From: Gemmatimonadota bacterium
Lineage (GTDB): Bacteria; Gemmatimonadota; Gemmatimonadetes; Gemmatimonadales; GWC2-71-9
DNA: 64,000 nt
Direction of reading: 5' to 3'
Assembly (NCBI GenBank): GCA_003222195.1
Contig: QHVB01000031.1
Location: 21,987-85,986, forward strand
The notes under the pieces: generated by a model
Told to the model about the DNA's origin: nothing
The model's input: only the letters and a program-made list of their open reading frames with translations
The model's database searches: none
Program-made: the position numbers and the translations under genes
Part shown: positions 50,650 through 62,894 of the stretch, one piece after another
Numbering within the stretch: position 1 is the stretch's first letter
Layout of the letters: each line of letters opens with the position of its first letter

Positions 50650-52749
50650 CTAATTCACGGTGAAGTGCATCATCATCCCAGCCGAGAGATGCTCGGCGAT
50701 GTGACAGTGGAGCATCCAGTCACCGGCGTTCGCGGTGTCGAGCAGAATATCCACCACCCCACCGGCCGGCACCAGCACGGTGTCTTTCCACGCCAGATCC
50801 TTGTTCGGAACGCCGTTCACCGCCAGTACGAGGAAGCGCTGGCCGTGCAGATGGATCGGATGTTGCATGCCGTGAAACGCGCGCCGCTCGTTGACCAGGC
50901 GAATCTTCACCGGATCGCCGCGGTGAAACTGCCAGTCGATGTCCATGTTCTCGCGACCGGTGACGGGATCCTTCAGCACCCAACGAACCTGCCGGCCGGT
51001 GGAGGCCCAGTTCATCATGGGCATGGTCCCCGCCCATTCGACGGGCGCAAAGTAGATCGAGTCAAGCTGCATCAGCCGCTCGGTCACGAACGGCAGGCCG
51101 TGCGTCTGGAGTGTGAGCACGAGCGTCCGGTCGGGGGCCTTGTCGACAAATCGCCGATACGACCGCATCGCACGAGTCGTCGCCGTATCCCGGCCTAGCA
51201 CAGCGAAGCTCGCGCCGAGATCGTGGCGCACAGGCTCGCGCCCAACGGTGACGACGCCCAGGGTATCAACCTCCGGGTAGAAGCGGCCGAACAGGTGGTC
51301 GAGTCCAATTACCTTATTGACCAACGCAACCGTGCCGGGTTTATCGAACCGGACATGCACGACATAGCGCTCGGCTGGCGCGATGACGACGCTTTCGACC
51401 CAGGCTTCGTGCTCGAACGGCCCCGCATCGGTGGCGACGACCTTCATGCGCGCCCCGGGAAACGAGAGGTTCAGCGTCCGGGCGTTCGACGCATTGGTCA
51501 GATAGAAGCGGACCACTTCGCCTCGCCGCACCGACAGCCGATATCCCGGCTCGCCGTTCACCAGAAACACATTTCCAAACCGCCCCATCAACGCGTGGGT
51601 CGGTGATTCCTGCCCCCACGGAATGAGGTCCGGATCGCCGACCAGCAGATCCTGGAGCATCAGGACCTGTTCTCGATTGGCGGGGATCTGCGCACCGGGC
51701 TCTCGCACGAGAATGTTGCCGTACAGGCCGAGACCTTGTTGGACATCTTCGCGAATGTGGGGATGGTACCAGAAAATCCCCGCATCTGGGAACCGAATCT
51801 TGTATGTGAACGCGTCGCTTACCCCTTCGACTCCGTCAAACGCGTTCTCGAGCCGTATCCCATGCCAATGAATGCTCGTCCAGTCCCCAAGGTGATTCGT
51901 GAACCGCACCATGATCTCGGATCCACGCGAGACTTCGATCAGCGGTCCTGGATACTGCCCGTTGTAGCTGTACATGGTGAACGTCTGTCCAGCGATCGTG
52001 CGGCGGACGAGCTCGGCATCGAGATCGATGATGTCGCCGTCCTTGGCACGAAGCACCTCATTCGAGTCCGCGTTGGGTAGCGGCGCATCCGACACGGGAA
52101 GAAACGGAGTCACCTCAGGTCGCAGCGCCATCTCCGACGGCAGCATGGTCAGACCGTGTGGTATCGGGGGCATCGGCCACGCTGCTGAATCGTGTTCGTG
52201 GTGCTCCGCCATGTCGGGGGGGACCATGCCGCCGACGGAGAACTCGAGGACATCGGGAGGCATCGGCCGCGTGCTCGGCGACTGGCCGCGCAGCACAATT
52301 TTCCCGCGCGGCTCGCGTCCGCGCCCGCGTCGCTCCGACGAAATCAGGATGATGAATTTGTCGAGCTCGATGGCGGGCAGCGTCGTCGTGCCGTTCTTCA
52401 CGACGCCGAGGTTGATCACCGTGTCCATCTGGGGCGAGACGGCCCAGGCGACGTAGCTGCCGACGGGCAATCCCGTGAGCCTGACCACCGGAATGAATCG
52501 CGCATGGCCATCGGCTGTGACGCCGACGGTGAAGGGACCGGCGGGTGTGGCGAGCTCGACCCGCCCCGCGACCCGTGTTACGCCGGGAGCGGGAACGAGC
52601 TCGAGGCAATAGAGGTCGTGACTCGGCCCGAGCGGTGTGGGCGGATCACACGGTCGTCCCTGCGCGCTCGCGAGCGCCAGCAGGGTAAGGAAGAGCGGCA
52701 GCTCAGCTATGCTTTTTCCATCCTCGGAAGGTCCCGCTCGGTAGCACAC
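50650..52749 (-). CDS. exported multicopper oxidase with N-terminal extension
   Basis: The 699-residue protein has all four copper-binding motifs: SIHWHGIR, FWYHPHIRED, HPIHLHGQRF and LHCHIAEHLSAGM, so type 1, 2 and 3 copper sites should be complete. A signal-like segment (LPLFLTLLALASAQG) precedes about 230 residues without copper motifs, including a Ser/Pro-rich part and HHEHDSAAWPMPP. The ATG at 52749 overlaps the lipoprotein gene by 47 nt; a later start is possible but would shorten the signal's n-region. Likely acts on metal ions or phenolics outside the cytoplasm. Confidence 0.9.
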   Translation of the reverse strand: MCYRAGPSEDGKSIAELPLFLTLLALASAQGRPCDPPTPLGPSHDLYCLELVPAPGVTRVAGRVELATPAGPFTVGVTADGHARFIPVVRLTGLPVGSYVAWAVSPQMDTVINLGVVKNGTTTLPAIELDKFIILISSERRGRGREPRGKIVLRGQSPSTRPMPPDVLEFSVGGMVPPDMAEHHEHDSAAWPMPPIPHGLTMLPSEMALRPEVTPFLPVSDAPLPNADSNEVLRAKDGDIIDLDAELVRRTIAGQTFTMYSYNGQYPGPLIEVSRGSEIMVRFTNHLGDWTSIHWHGIRLENAFDGVEGVSDAFTYKIRFPDAGIFWYHPHIREDVQQGLGLYGNILVREPGAQIPANREQVLMLQDLLVGDPDLIPWGQESPTHALMGRFGNVFLVNGEPGYRLSVRRGEVVRFYLTNASNARTLNLSFPGARMKVVATDAGPFEHEAWVESVVIAPAERYVVHVRFDKPGTVALVNKVIGLDHLFGRFYPEVDTLGVVTVGREPVRHDLGASFAVLGRDTATTRAMRSYRRFVDKAPDRTLVLTLQTHGLPFVTERLMQLDSIYFAPVEWAGTMPMMNWASTGRQVRWVLKDPVTGRENMDIDWQFHRGDPVKIRLVNERRAFHGMQHPIHLHGQRFLVLAVNGVPNKDLAWKDTVLVPAGGVVDILLDTANAGDWMLHCHIAEHLSAGMMMHFTVN

Positions 52750-53902
52750 GCAACACGCGAGCCGCGCCGCGACTCTGCGGGGCGGTCGGACCGGTGTTTG
52801 CGTCGAACGCGAGCGTGTACTCCCCCGTATCCGACGGCGCCGCCGTGCCGATCTGCAGCAGATACCAGCCGTTTGCCGGTACCGTGTAGGCGATGTACGC
52901 GTTGGGATTGCCGCTCGCGCTGTCGTCGTTCGCCGCGACCGAATCGAATCGGGCGGCGGCGAAGTTCGCGTTGTAAAGCTTCAAGCGCGGATTCACGACG
53001 CTCGACCGCTCCGCCACTCGGATGACTTCCGATGCCTGCATGAACATGTAGATGATGTCGGAATAATTCTTGAGGCTATCGGCGCAGTCAGTCGAGCGAA
53101 TCGTGTCGATGATGGTGGCGCCCGGCGTCATCCAGGCATCCTGGCAGCCCGCCAGGGTCGTGGGCCGCGGCTTCGCGATCAGCGTGTACGTGCCGGTCGT
53201 ATCGGGATCATATGACGTCGCCCCGATGACGTACGAGCCGCCCGATCCCAGAATCACGTCGAATTGCGACGTCTGGATCACGCCCGGCTGGATGTCGTCA
53301 TCCCATCCCAACAGCTCACCGGTGGACCGGTAGAACTCGACGTACGGATCGATGCGGTCCGACAGCTCGTTGATCCGAATGCTTTGCTGGCCGGGGGGCA
53401 GGTTCAACTGGTAGTAATCGTAAAAGTAGAAGACGGGCCCTGAAAATACCCGGCAGTCGGTGGTCGAGAGCGCGCCGGTGACGGTATCGCCGAGCGTATA
53501 GACAGCCGCGTAGTGACAGGGATCGATTGACTTCAGGTGAAAATCAATGGGCGCTACACCGTTCAGACTCGCCGTGACCGTAAACGTGGCGACGGCGCTC
53601 CCCGCCCGCACCACCGTGGACACGTTGCCGATGCTGTCGGACGTCTGCGCGGTGGGATTGATGGTGGCCGCGGTCGTCGGCGCCACCGTCCACGACACCT
53701 TGGCGCCCTTGAGGGGATAGCCCTGGCCATCGAGCACGGTGAAGCCGATCGACAGCGTCCCACCGGTGTTCACCGAATCGTTGTCGCCAAACATTCCCGT
53801 GATCGAGCCGACCTTTGGTCCCATCGAATCCCCTCCACAGGCGACGGCGCCCCCAAACATGGCCGTGAGAGCGACGGGTACGAACCGACGAAGCAGTGTC
53901 AT
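52703..53902 (-). CDS. lipoprotein with Ig-like domain and pre-peptidase-like domains
   Basis: The 399-residue protein has a lipoprotein signal (RFVPVALTAMFGGAVAC, Cys22) followed by GGDSMGPK. Residues about 33-115 form a bacterial Ig-like domain (LSIGFTVLDGQGYPLKGAKV). Two beta-rich modules follow (IRINELSDRIDPYVEFYRST, GYELLGWDDDIQPG-type; and YIAYTVPANGWYLLQIGTAA), similar to pre-peptidase C-terminal domains. It is probably a surface or periplasmic binding protein. The gene precedes the multicopper oxidase gene and overlaps it. Confidence 0.8.
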   Translation of the reverse strand: MTLLRRFVPVALTAMFGGAVACGGDSMGPKVGSITGMFGDNDSVNTGGTLSIGFTVLDGQGYPLKGAKVSWTVAPTTAATINPTAQTSDSIGNVSTVVRAGSAVATFTVTASLNGVAPIDFHLKSIDPCHYAAVYTLGDTVTGALSTTDCRVFSGPVFYFYDYYQLNLPPGQQSIRINELSDRIDPYVEFYRSTGELLGWDDDIQPGVIQTSQFDVILGSGGSYVIGATSYDPDTTGTYTLIAKPRPTTLAGCQDAWMTPGATIIDTIRSTDCADSLKNYSDIIYMFMQASEVIRVAERSSVVNPRLKLYNANFAAARFDSVAANDDSASGNPNAYIAYTVPANGWYLLQIGTAAPSDTGEYTLAFDANTGPTAPQSRGAARVLRVLPSGTFRGWKKHS

Positions 53903-53912
53903 GGTGCCTCCG

Positions 53913-56194
<2,282 letters not shown>

Positions 56195-56198
<4 letters not shown>

Positions 56199-57160
56199 CG
56201 CGCGAAGTGATCGTATCCTGCAGGGAGTGGAACCGCGGCGTTGTGATCGAGCAGCCGCACGCCCCCGCGGCGTCCCCCGGCGCCGCGCAGGCAGCTGCCG
56301 ATGCGACTCAACTGCAGGCCGGTCTGCGCCCGGAATTCGGACACGCTGGTTTCGCCGAAGGTCGGTGGCATCGTGCACAGCAGCTCGAACTCTTCACCGC
56401 TGGCGACCGCCGCCGTCGCTTCCACACCCTCCCAGCATGGGATCCGCTCGAGGTGGATCTCGATGCCGACCTCGGACGCGGCGGCGAGGTGCTGCGCATC
56501 GGAAACCAGTCCGTCGGAGATGTCGATCATCGCGCTGGCGCCGTGTCCGGCGAGCCAGCGTCCCGCCTCGATGCGCGGCTCGGGGCACGCGTAGCGGTTA
56601 CGCAACGCCGCCGGCATGTGCTTCCCCGCGCGGAACTGGTCGAGTGCGAGCGCGGCGCCGCCCAGGTATCCGGTCACCCAAAGAGAGTCTCCTTCGTGGG
56701 CGCCGGAACGGCGCACCGGGCGCTCCGCGGTGCCGATCACGCACACATCGATCACGTACTTGTCCGAGCGCGTCAAGTCGCCGCCGAGCACCCGCGCGTC
56801 GAGTTTGTGCGCCAGCGTGGCGACGCCGGCCATGATCTCCGCCGCGGGATCGCTGCCACCCTGCTCATTCGGCGGGGCGCCCAACGATACCATGAGACCC
56901 AGGGGCTTCGCGCCTTCCGCGGCGAGGTCGGCCAGCGCGGCACCGGCGGCGCGGCAGCCGATCTCCTTGAAGTCGAGCCAATCGGTCCGGAAGTGCACGT
57001 TCTCGAGCGAATTGTCGATGCTGATGGCAAGCGTCGTCGAGCCGAGCGGCAGCAGGGCGCAGTCGTCGCCGATGTCGGAGACGTGGTCGCCGGAGATCTC
57101 CGCGATCCGCGCGAGCATCGCGCGGATGCGATCGAATTCCTGCCCGGGGCCGAGATTCAT
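56195..57160 (-). CDS. thiL: thiamine-monophosphate kinase ThiL
   Basis: ThiL phosphorylates thiamine monophosphate to the active diphosphate. The 321-residue product has the N-terminal DIGDDCALL motif, the conserved SIDNSLENVHF, GCRAAGAALADLAAEGAKP, VLGGDLTRSD and the C-terminal IDISDGLVSD. It lies between nnrED (8-bp gap) and plsC (4-nt overlap). Confidence 0.95.
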
Positions 57161-57168
57161 GGCTTAGT

Positions 57169-58692
57169 CTACCACAGGTCGGGGGCTTCAAGTTCCACTA
57201 GAACTGGAGGTGTGCCCGGCTTCAGACTTTTCCAGGCGCGCCACACCTCGGGCAGCGCGGCCAGCACGTCGGCCGGCCGCAAACTGCGTGCCGTCCACTG
57301 CCGGGCGCCCTGCTCCGCGGCCCGGCCCAGCGCGTGCGCACCGAGCGCCGCGGCTTCGGCGGGCACGGTGCCGCGCGCGAGAAACGCCCCGATGAATCCG
57401 GCGAGGAGATCGCCGCTCCCTCCGGTCGCGAGCCCCGGATTGCCGCTCGCGACGACGTGCTCCGGACCGCGCAGGTCCGCGATGACGGTGGGCACGCCTT
57501 TGAGCAGGACGGTGCACTTGAGCTTCGCGGCCGCGCGCGCCGCCGCCGCCCAGCGATCGTTGGCGGCTTCGTCCGCGAGCGCGTCGCCGCCGAGCGCGCG
57601 GAACTCACCGAGGTGCGGCGTGCAGACGACGGGCCGATTGGCCTGGCCTTTGAAGTAGTGCAGCGCGTCGGCATCGATGACGGTAGGCACGGCGCGCCGC
57701 GAGAGGACTTGGGCGACAAACCCCTCTCGCACATCGACGCGGCCCAATCCCGGCCCGAGGACGATCGCGTCCGCCCACTCGACCGCTTCGGCGACGGCGG
57801 GCTCGAGAGTCTCGCCGAGCGATGATTCGACGGTCAGCAGATCGGGCAGGCTTGCCTGGGCCGCGGCGATCGTCTCGCGCGCCGCGACGAGCTTGACGAG
57901 ACCAGCCCCGGCGGCAAGGGCAGCACGCGCGGCATGGAGCGCCGCGCCACTCATGCCGTCGGCACCGCCGATGACGCACACGCGGCCGCGATCGCCCTTG
58001 TGCATCTGCGGCGCGAGCCGCGGCAGCCGCTCAGCGGCCCAGCGGTCGGTGACGAGCAGCGGCCAAGCCGCATCGAGCGGCGGGAATCCGATGTCCACCA
58101 CGACGATTCTCCCGCACCATTCCCGCTGGAGCAGGTGGCCGCGGCGTGCGCCGCCGAACGTCACCGTGAGGCGCGCGTGAATCGGCCCATGCGCCTCGCC
58201 GCTCGTGAGATCGAGCCCCGTCGGTCCGTCGACCGCCACGATGGGCGCGCCGTACTCGGCCACGCGCTGCGCGAGGGCAAGCACGTCCCCCTTCGCGGGA
58301 CCCACAGCCCCGGTCCCGAGCAAGGCATCGACGGCAACCGCGGCTTGCGGCCACGCTTCCTCGCGACCCAGCTCGCACACGCCGTCGAGACGCGCGAGCG
58401 CGCGATTGTCGATCGCGTCGTCCGTCTTGGGATCGACCGCGGAGACCCAGACCGGAACGCTGGCCGCGTGCAACGCGCGCGCGAGCACCCAGCCATCGCC
58501 GCCGTTGTTGCCCGCGCCCGCGGCGATCAGCACCCCACCGGTCAGCGCGTCCGGAAGCTCGGCGACGAGCACCTGCGCGACGGCGCGACCGGCGGTCTCC
58601 ATCAGCACCCGGCTGGGCACGCGATACTGCGTGCGCGCGGCCGAATCCCAGGCCGCCACCTCGCTCGCCGCCAGAACCGGAATCGGATTCAC
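57169..58692 (-). CDS. nnrED: bifunctional NAD(P)HX epimerase/dehydratase
   Basis: The enzyme repairs hydrated NADH and NADPH. The 507-residue product fuses an N-terminal epimerase domain (AGAGNNGGDGWVLARAL) to a C-terminal ADP-dependent dehydratase domain (IGGADGMSGAALHAARAALA, VLGPGLGRVD, TGGSGDLLAGFIGAFLARG). The start is a GTG overlapping the previous stop (GTGA). The E. coli equivalent, YjeF/NnrD, has the same fusion. Confidence 0.94.
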   Translation of the reverse strand: MNPIPVLAASEVAAWDSAARTQYRVPSRVLMETAGRAVAQVLVAELPDALTGGVLIAAGAGNNGGDGWVLARALHAASVPVWVSAVDPKTDDAIDNRALARLDGVCELGREEAWPQAAVAVDALLGTGAVGPAKGDVLALAQRVAEYGAPIVAVDGPTGLDLTSGEAHGPIHARLTVTFGGARRGHLLQREWCGRIVVVDIGFPPLDAAWPLLVTDRWAAERLPRLAPQMHKGDRGRVCVIGGADGMSGAALHAARAALAAGAGLVKLVAARETIAAAQASLPDLLTVESSLGETLEPAVAEAVEWADAIVLGPGLGRVDVREGFVAQVLSRRAVPTVIDADALHYFKGQANRPVVCTPHLGEFRALGGDALADEAANDRWAAAARAAAKLKCTVLLKGVPTVIADLRGPEHVVASGNPGLATGGSGDLLAGFIGAFLARGTVPAEAAALGAHALGRAAEQGARQWTARSLRPADVLAALPEVWRAWKSLKPGTPPVLVELEAPDLW

Positions 58693-59522
58693 GGAATCAC
58701 CACCCCCGCATATCCCACGACGCGCGCGTTGTCGCCAGAGACCCAACCGGAGTGGCGGTAGTCTACCACCTCGGCGCGCTCAGCGCCCAGCGCACGGGCA
58801 GCCGCGAGGACAGTCGCCGCGGGCGCGCGGCCGCACATCGAGATCCGCTCGCGCTTGCAGCGCGCGAGCAGCTCCTCCCCATCGAGGGCCGTCACCGCCT
58901 CGAGCGCGCGCGCATCCTTTTGCTCCGAGATTTTGGCCGGCTCGTAATGATTGAGGTCGCTGGAGGCGAGCAGCAGCACGCGCTCACCGGCCGCCGTGAC
59001 GAACCTGGAGAGCATCTCTCCGAGCAGGTGTGCCGGACTCCAGGCGTCCCATGCGATCACCAGCGGCACGATCCGGACGTCCGCGCGCAGCAGCTGCAGG
59101 AACGGCAGCTCGACCTCGACGGCGTGCTCCGCCAGATGCGCTTTGTGATCCACTTCCACGACGCCGTCAGAGATTTTTCGGAGGGCGGCGCTCGCCTCGG
59201 CATCGACGGGCACGTCACCGAGGGGCGTCCGGAAGGCGCCAGACTCCCACAACGAAACTCCACTCTGTGCTTCCGCCATGCCGGTGTGATTGGGAGCGAG
59301 AATGACGACCAGGCCCGGGATTATTGCCCGTGCATAGACTCGGGCGGCCGTGGGACCGGAGTAGATGAACCCCGCATGCGGCGCAATGACGGCGCGAAAC
59401 GGCGCGGTGGGGGCAGCGGCGATATCGCGGCGCGCGTCCGCGAGGAGGGTGGCGACTGTTGCCCGGAGTTCAGTGGGATCGCTCGGGTAGAAGCGGCCGC
59501 TGACTGCCGGAGCACGGACCAC
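58689..59522 (-). CDS. amrB: AmmeMemoRadiSam system protein B (MEMO1 family)
   Basis: The 277-residue product matches the MEMO1 family: VRAPAVSGRFYPSDP at the N-terminus, IAPHAGFIYSGPTAARVY, LAPNHTG, AEHAVEVELPFLQLL, LLASSDLNHYE and the late CGRAPAATVLAAARAL. The family is dioxygenase-like and usually works with an AMMECR1 protein and a radical SAM enzyme; neither partner lies in the window. It is flanked by nnrED and a Minf_1886 gene, both overlapping or touching. Biochemical role unsettled. Confidence 0.92.
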   Translation of the reverse strand: MVRAPAVSGRFYPSDPTELRATVATLLADARRDIAAAPTAPFRAVIAPHAGFIYSGPTAARVYARAIIPGLVVILAPNHTGMAEAQSGVSLWESGAFRTPLGDVPVDAEASAALRKISDGVVEVDHKAHLAEHAVEVELPFLQLLRADVRIVPLVIAWDAWSPAHLLGEMLSRFVTAAGERVLLLASSDLNHYEPAKISEQKDARALEAVTALDGEELLARCKRERISMCGRAPAATVLAAARALGAERAEVVDYRHSGWVSGDNARVVGYAGVVIP

Positions 59523-59917
59523 TAGCCCGACGAAGCGACTCCTGGAAACCGATACCCCGAGCCGGCCCTGAAGACTTCAGCGAAGTCGTAGACGCCCTCG
59601 AAGTCCTCGAGACGATCAGTGGGTTGGCGCGCCAGCAAGCCGACATCGATCAGCATGAACACGATGTGGCCAAAGTCCTCGGTCGTGCGGACACCCCAAT
59701 GCGTCAGCACCGCCGCCGCGAGCATCCCGAATTGCGCCAACGCAAAATCGCGGCAGGCCCACGCCAGCTCGACCCCGCTCAAGTGCCGGCGCGCCGGGAG
59801 ACGCGTCTGCGCGAATTCCAGCGCCGCCAGCACAAAGATGTACGCGCGTTCATTATACTTGCCGTCGCGCTTGCGGATCTCGGCGAGCGCCAATTCGAGC
59901 GTCGCGACGTCACTCAT
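59522..59917 (-). CDS. Minf_1886-family conserved protein
   Basis: A 131-residue soluble protein with the family pattern: RDGKYNERAYIFVLAALEFA near the N-terminus, HLSGVELAWACRDFALAQFG, LTHWGVRTTEDFGHIVFMLI, and a Phe-rich acidic tail (DFEGVYDFAEVF). The family occurs in Planctomycetota, Verrucomicrobiota, Gemmatimonadota and relatives and has no assigned function. The start is one base past the amrB gene and it overlaps lon by 4 nt. Confidence 0.88.
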   Translation of the reverse strand: MSDVATLELALAEIRKRDGKYNERAYIFVLAALEFAQTRLPARRHLSGVELAWACRDFALAQFGMLAAAVLTHWGVRTTEDFGHIVFMLIDVGLLARQPTDRLEDFEGVYDFAEVFRAGSGYRFPGVASSG

Positions 59918-62346
59918 CGCCGGGCCTCGCCGGGCGAAGGCGGAGCGGCCGGCGGTGTCGGCGTGGGCACCACACGGATTCCGCCGGAGCGGCGCTGCCG
60001 CTCCTCGGCCGGCGCCTCGAGCAGCGCCAATTCGAGCACATCGTCAATCGTTTCCACCAGTTTGATGTCAAGCAACTTCTGTACCTCTTCCGGCAAATCG
60101 ATCAGATCGTTCTTGTTGCGCTCGGGAACGAGCACCGATGTGACCCCGGCCCGGGCGGCCGCGGTCAGCTTCTCCTTCAATCCTCCGATCGGGAGCACCC
60201 TGCCCCGCAGCGTCAGCTCACCTGTCATCGCGACGTCATGGCGGGCGGGCCGCCGGCACAGCAGCGACGCGAGCGCCGCCGCGATGGTGATGCCGGCAGA
60301 GGGGCCATCCTTGGGAACGCCTCCGGCCGGCACGTGCAGGTGCACGTCGGACTGCGTGAACGCGTCGAGCGGAATCCCCAGCGCGCTGGCGCGCGCCCGC
60401 AAAAGGCTCCAAGCCGCCTGCGCCGATTCCTTCATCACATCGCCGAGCTGGCCGGTCAACGTGATCTGCCCCTTGCCGGGCATGCGGATCGCTTCGATGA
60501 ACATGATGTCGCCGCCGACCGGCGTCCACGCCAGCCCAGTCGCCACGCCGATCTCCGGCGCCCGGCCCGCCACTTCACTTTGGACCTTCGGCTGGCCGGC
60601 GTATTTCTCCAGGTTCTTCGACGACACCTTCACCGTCTTCGCCCCGCCCTCCACAACCTCCAACGCGGCTTTTCTCAGGACGCCCTGGATCTCGCGCTCG
60701 AGCTGGCGGACGCCCGCTTCGCGCGTGTACTCGCCGATCAGTCGCTCCAGCGCACTGTCGGCGACGTATGCCCGCTCACCTTTCTCGCCCTTCCCTAATC
60801 CCGTTTCCTTGAGCTGGCGCGGCATGAGATAGCGCTTGGCGATCTGCAGCTTCTCGGACGGCGTGTAGCCGACCAGCGTCAGCTGCTCCATCCGGTCGAG
60901 CAGCGGATCGGGAATCGGCATCGTGCTGTTCGCCGTCGCGATGAACATCACGGCCGACAGATCGAACGGGACTTCGAGGTAATGGTCGACGAATGTCGAA
61001 TTCTGTGCCGGATCGAGCACCTCGAGCAGCGCCGCCGTCGGGTCGCCGCGCACGTCGGCGCCCATCTTGTCCACTTCATCCAGCATCAGCACGGGGCTGC
61101 GCGTCTCGCAGCGTTGGAGCGCGTGAATGATGCGCCCCGGAAGCGCGCCCACGTAGGTGCGGCGGTGCCCGCGGATCTCCGCCTCGTCGCGCACCCCGCC
61201 GAGCGACACGCGCGTGAACTTGCGGCCCAGCGCTTCTGCGATGCTTTGGCCAAGCGAGGTCTTGCCCACGCCCGGCGGCCCGACGAAGCACAGAATCGAG
61301 CCTTTCGCGTCGGGGTTCAGCGTTCGCACTGCGAGGTACTCGAGAATCCGCTCCTTGATCGTCTTCAGGTCGTAATGATCGCGGTCCAGGATTTCGCGCG
61401 CGGTCTTGAGCTCGAGCCGGTCCTGGGTCACGCGACCCCACGGTAGCGCGGCGAAGACGTCGAGGTAGGTACGGGCAACCTGATACTCGGCGGACTGCGG
61501 CGACATCTGGCGCAGGCGCTTCAGCTCGCGGTCGGCAACCTTCTTCGCTTCCGCCGAGATCTGCGCGTCCTCGAGCCGCTTGGCGAGCTCCTCGAGCTCG
61601 TCGTCGCCTTCACCCTCGCCCAGCTCCTGACGAATCACCTGCAGCTGTTCGCGCAACACGTACTCGCGCTGGTTCTGGTCGAGCCGCGTCTTTACTTTTT
61701 CCTGGATCTGGGTGCCGACCTCCAGCACCTGCAGCTCCTGCATCAGGAACTCGCCCAGCCGCTCGAGCCGGCGCGTCACGTCGTCGATCGCGAGCAACTC
61801 GGCCTTCGCCGGGAGCGCGAGATCGAGGTTCGCGGCGATGAAGTCGGCGAGCTTCCCCGCTTCCGTGATGCCGGCTAACACCTCGTGCAGCTCGGCGCCG
61901 AGGTAGGGCGCGATGTCGATCACGCGGGAGAATTGCGCGACGACGGTCCGCTTCAGCGCTTCGGTGCGCGAGTCCTCGAGCAGGTTCTCCTGCAGCGGCT
62001 CGGCTTCCGCCATCAGCCACTTCTCGCCCTGCGCGATGTCTTTGAGCCGTGCGCGCTCCAACCCCTGCACCATGACGCGCACCGAGCCATCGCCGAGCTT
62101 CAGCATTCGCACGATCGTGCCGAGCGTGCCGATATCGTAGAGCTGGTGCGGCAGCGTGTTCATCACCGCGCCCTCGGGCGGCTCCATCCCCCCCATCGAC
62201 TTCACGACGCCGAGCAACAGGCGCTTTTCGCCCTGGATGATCTCGTCGATCAGTTGAACGGCTTTGGGATCTGTAAGAGCCAGCGGCAGGACTACGTGGG
62301 GATAGACGACGAGCTGGCCCAGGGGAAGGACCGGCAGGCGCTCCAT
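59914..62346 (-). CDS. lon: Lon, ATP-dependent serine protease
   Basis: Lon degrades misfolded and regulatory proteins in the cytoplasm. The 810-residue product has the N-terminal substrate domain (MERLPVLPLGQLVVYPHVVL), the AAA+ core with Walker A GPPGVGKTSL, Walker B and sensor regions, and the protease domain with the catalytic Ser in PKDGPSAGITIA and Lys in GGLKEKLTAAARAG. A Pro/Arg-rich tail follows. The ATG at 62346 overlaps the hsp20 stop (TAATG), so the two stress genes are translated together. Confidence 0.97.
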   Translation of the reverse strand: MERLPVLPLGQLVVYPHVVLPLALTDPKAVQLIDEIIQGEKRLLLGVVKSMGGMEPPEGAVMNTLPHQLYDIGTLGTIVRMLKLGDGSVRVMVQGLERARLKDIAQGEKWLMAEAEPLQENLLEDSRTEALKRTVVAQFSRVIDIAPYLGAELHEVLAGITEAGKLADFIAANLDLALPAKAELLAIDDVTRRLERLGEFLMQELQVLEVGTQIQEKVKTRLDQNQREYVLREQLQVIRQELGEGEGDDELEELAKRLEDAQISAEAKKVADRELKRLRQMSPQSAEYQVARTYLDVFAALPWGRVTQDRLELKTAREILDRDHYDLKTIKERILEYLAVRTLNPDAKGSILCFVGPPGVGKTSLGQSIAEALGRKFTRVSLGGVRDEAEIRGHRRTYVGALPGRIIHALQRCETRSPVLMLDEVDKMGADVRGDPTAALLEVLDPAQNSTFVDHYLEVPFDLSAVMFIATANSTMPIPDPLLDRMEQLTLVGYTPSEKLQIAKRYLMPRQLKETGLGKGEKGERAYVADSALERLIGEYTREAGVRQLEREIQGVLRKAALEVVEGGAKTVKVSSKNLEKYAGQPKVQSEVAGRAPEIGVATGLAWTPVGGDIMFIEAIRMPGKGQITLTGQLGDVMKESAQAAWSLLRARASALGIPLDAFTQSDVHLHVPAGGVPKDGPSAGITIAAALASLLCRRPARHDVAMTGELTLRGRVLPIGGLKEKLTAAARAGVTSVLVPERNKNDLIDLPEEVQKLLDIKLVETIDDVLELALLEAPAEERQRRSGGIRVVPTPTPPAAPPSPGEARR

Positions 62347-62819
62347 TAGGTCACTCGCACTGATTGCGCGCCCGACGAACGCGGCGGCTGCTTGGCGAGC
62401 CGGATCTCGAGAAAGCCGTGCTCGTATGTGGCATGGATCGACGCCGGGTCGACGACCACGGGAAGCCGGAAGCGGCGCTCGAATGGACCGATCTGCACTT
62501 CCATCGAGTGGTAGTGTCGCTTCCCCTGCTCCCGCGCGCTGGCCGTGCGCTCGCCCGAGATCTTGAGGATGCCGTCGTCCAGCTCCACGCTGAAATCGCC
62601 GGCCTTCATGCCGGCGATGTCCATGTGGACGATCAGCTCCTCATCGGTTTCGTAGACGTCGGTGCGTGGCTTCCATTTGGGCGAGGCGACGAAGCCGACG
62701 GGGCGGCCGTGGGCGACTTCGTTGAAGTAGACGTCCAGCTCGTCGGCCAGGTGAACCGTGAGCGAGCCCGAGCCGCGGGAGGGACGATTCGGGGGTGGAG
62801 AAAAGCCGCTGTCAGCCAT
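62346..62819 (-). CDS. Hsp20-family small heat-shock protein
   Basis: A 157-residue small heat-shock protein that should hold unfolding proteins for refolding or degradation by Lon, encoded next. The alpha-crystallin domain is recognisable: RTDVYETDEELIVHMDIAGM, ILKISGERT, and FERRFRLPVVVDPASIHATY followed by HGFLEIRL. The N-terminus is Pro/Ser-rich and short. A TATCTTTAAT-like -10 stretch is upstream; no CIRCE inverted repeat is seen. Confidence 0.92.
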   Translation of the reverse strand: MADSGFSPPPNRPSRGSGSLTVHLADELDVYFNEVAHGRPVGFVASPKWKPRTDVYETDEELIVHMDIAGMKAGDFSVELDDGILKISGERTASAREQGKRHYHSMEVQIGPFERRFRLPVVVDPASIHATYEHGFLEIRLAKQPPRSSGAQSVRVT

Positions 62820-62894
62820 GCGCGATTAAAGATAACGCTCCCGGAGGCCGGGCGCGTGGCCCTAAATCACCGATTTCAGGCGTATTTCAGCTGC

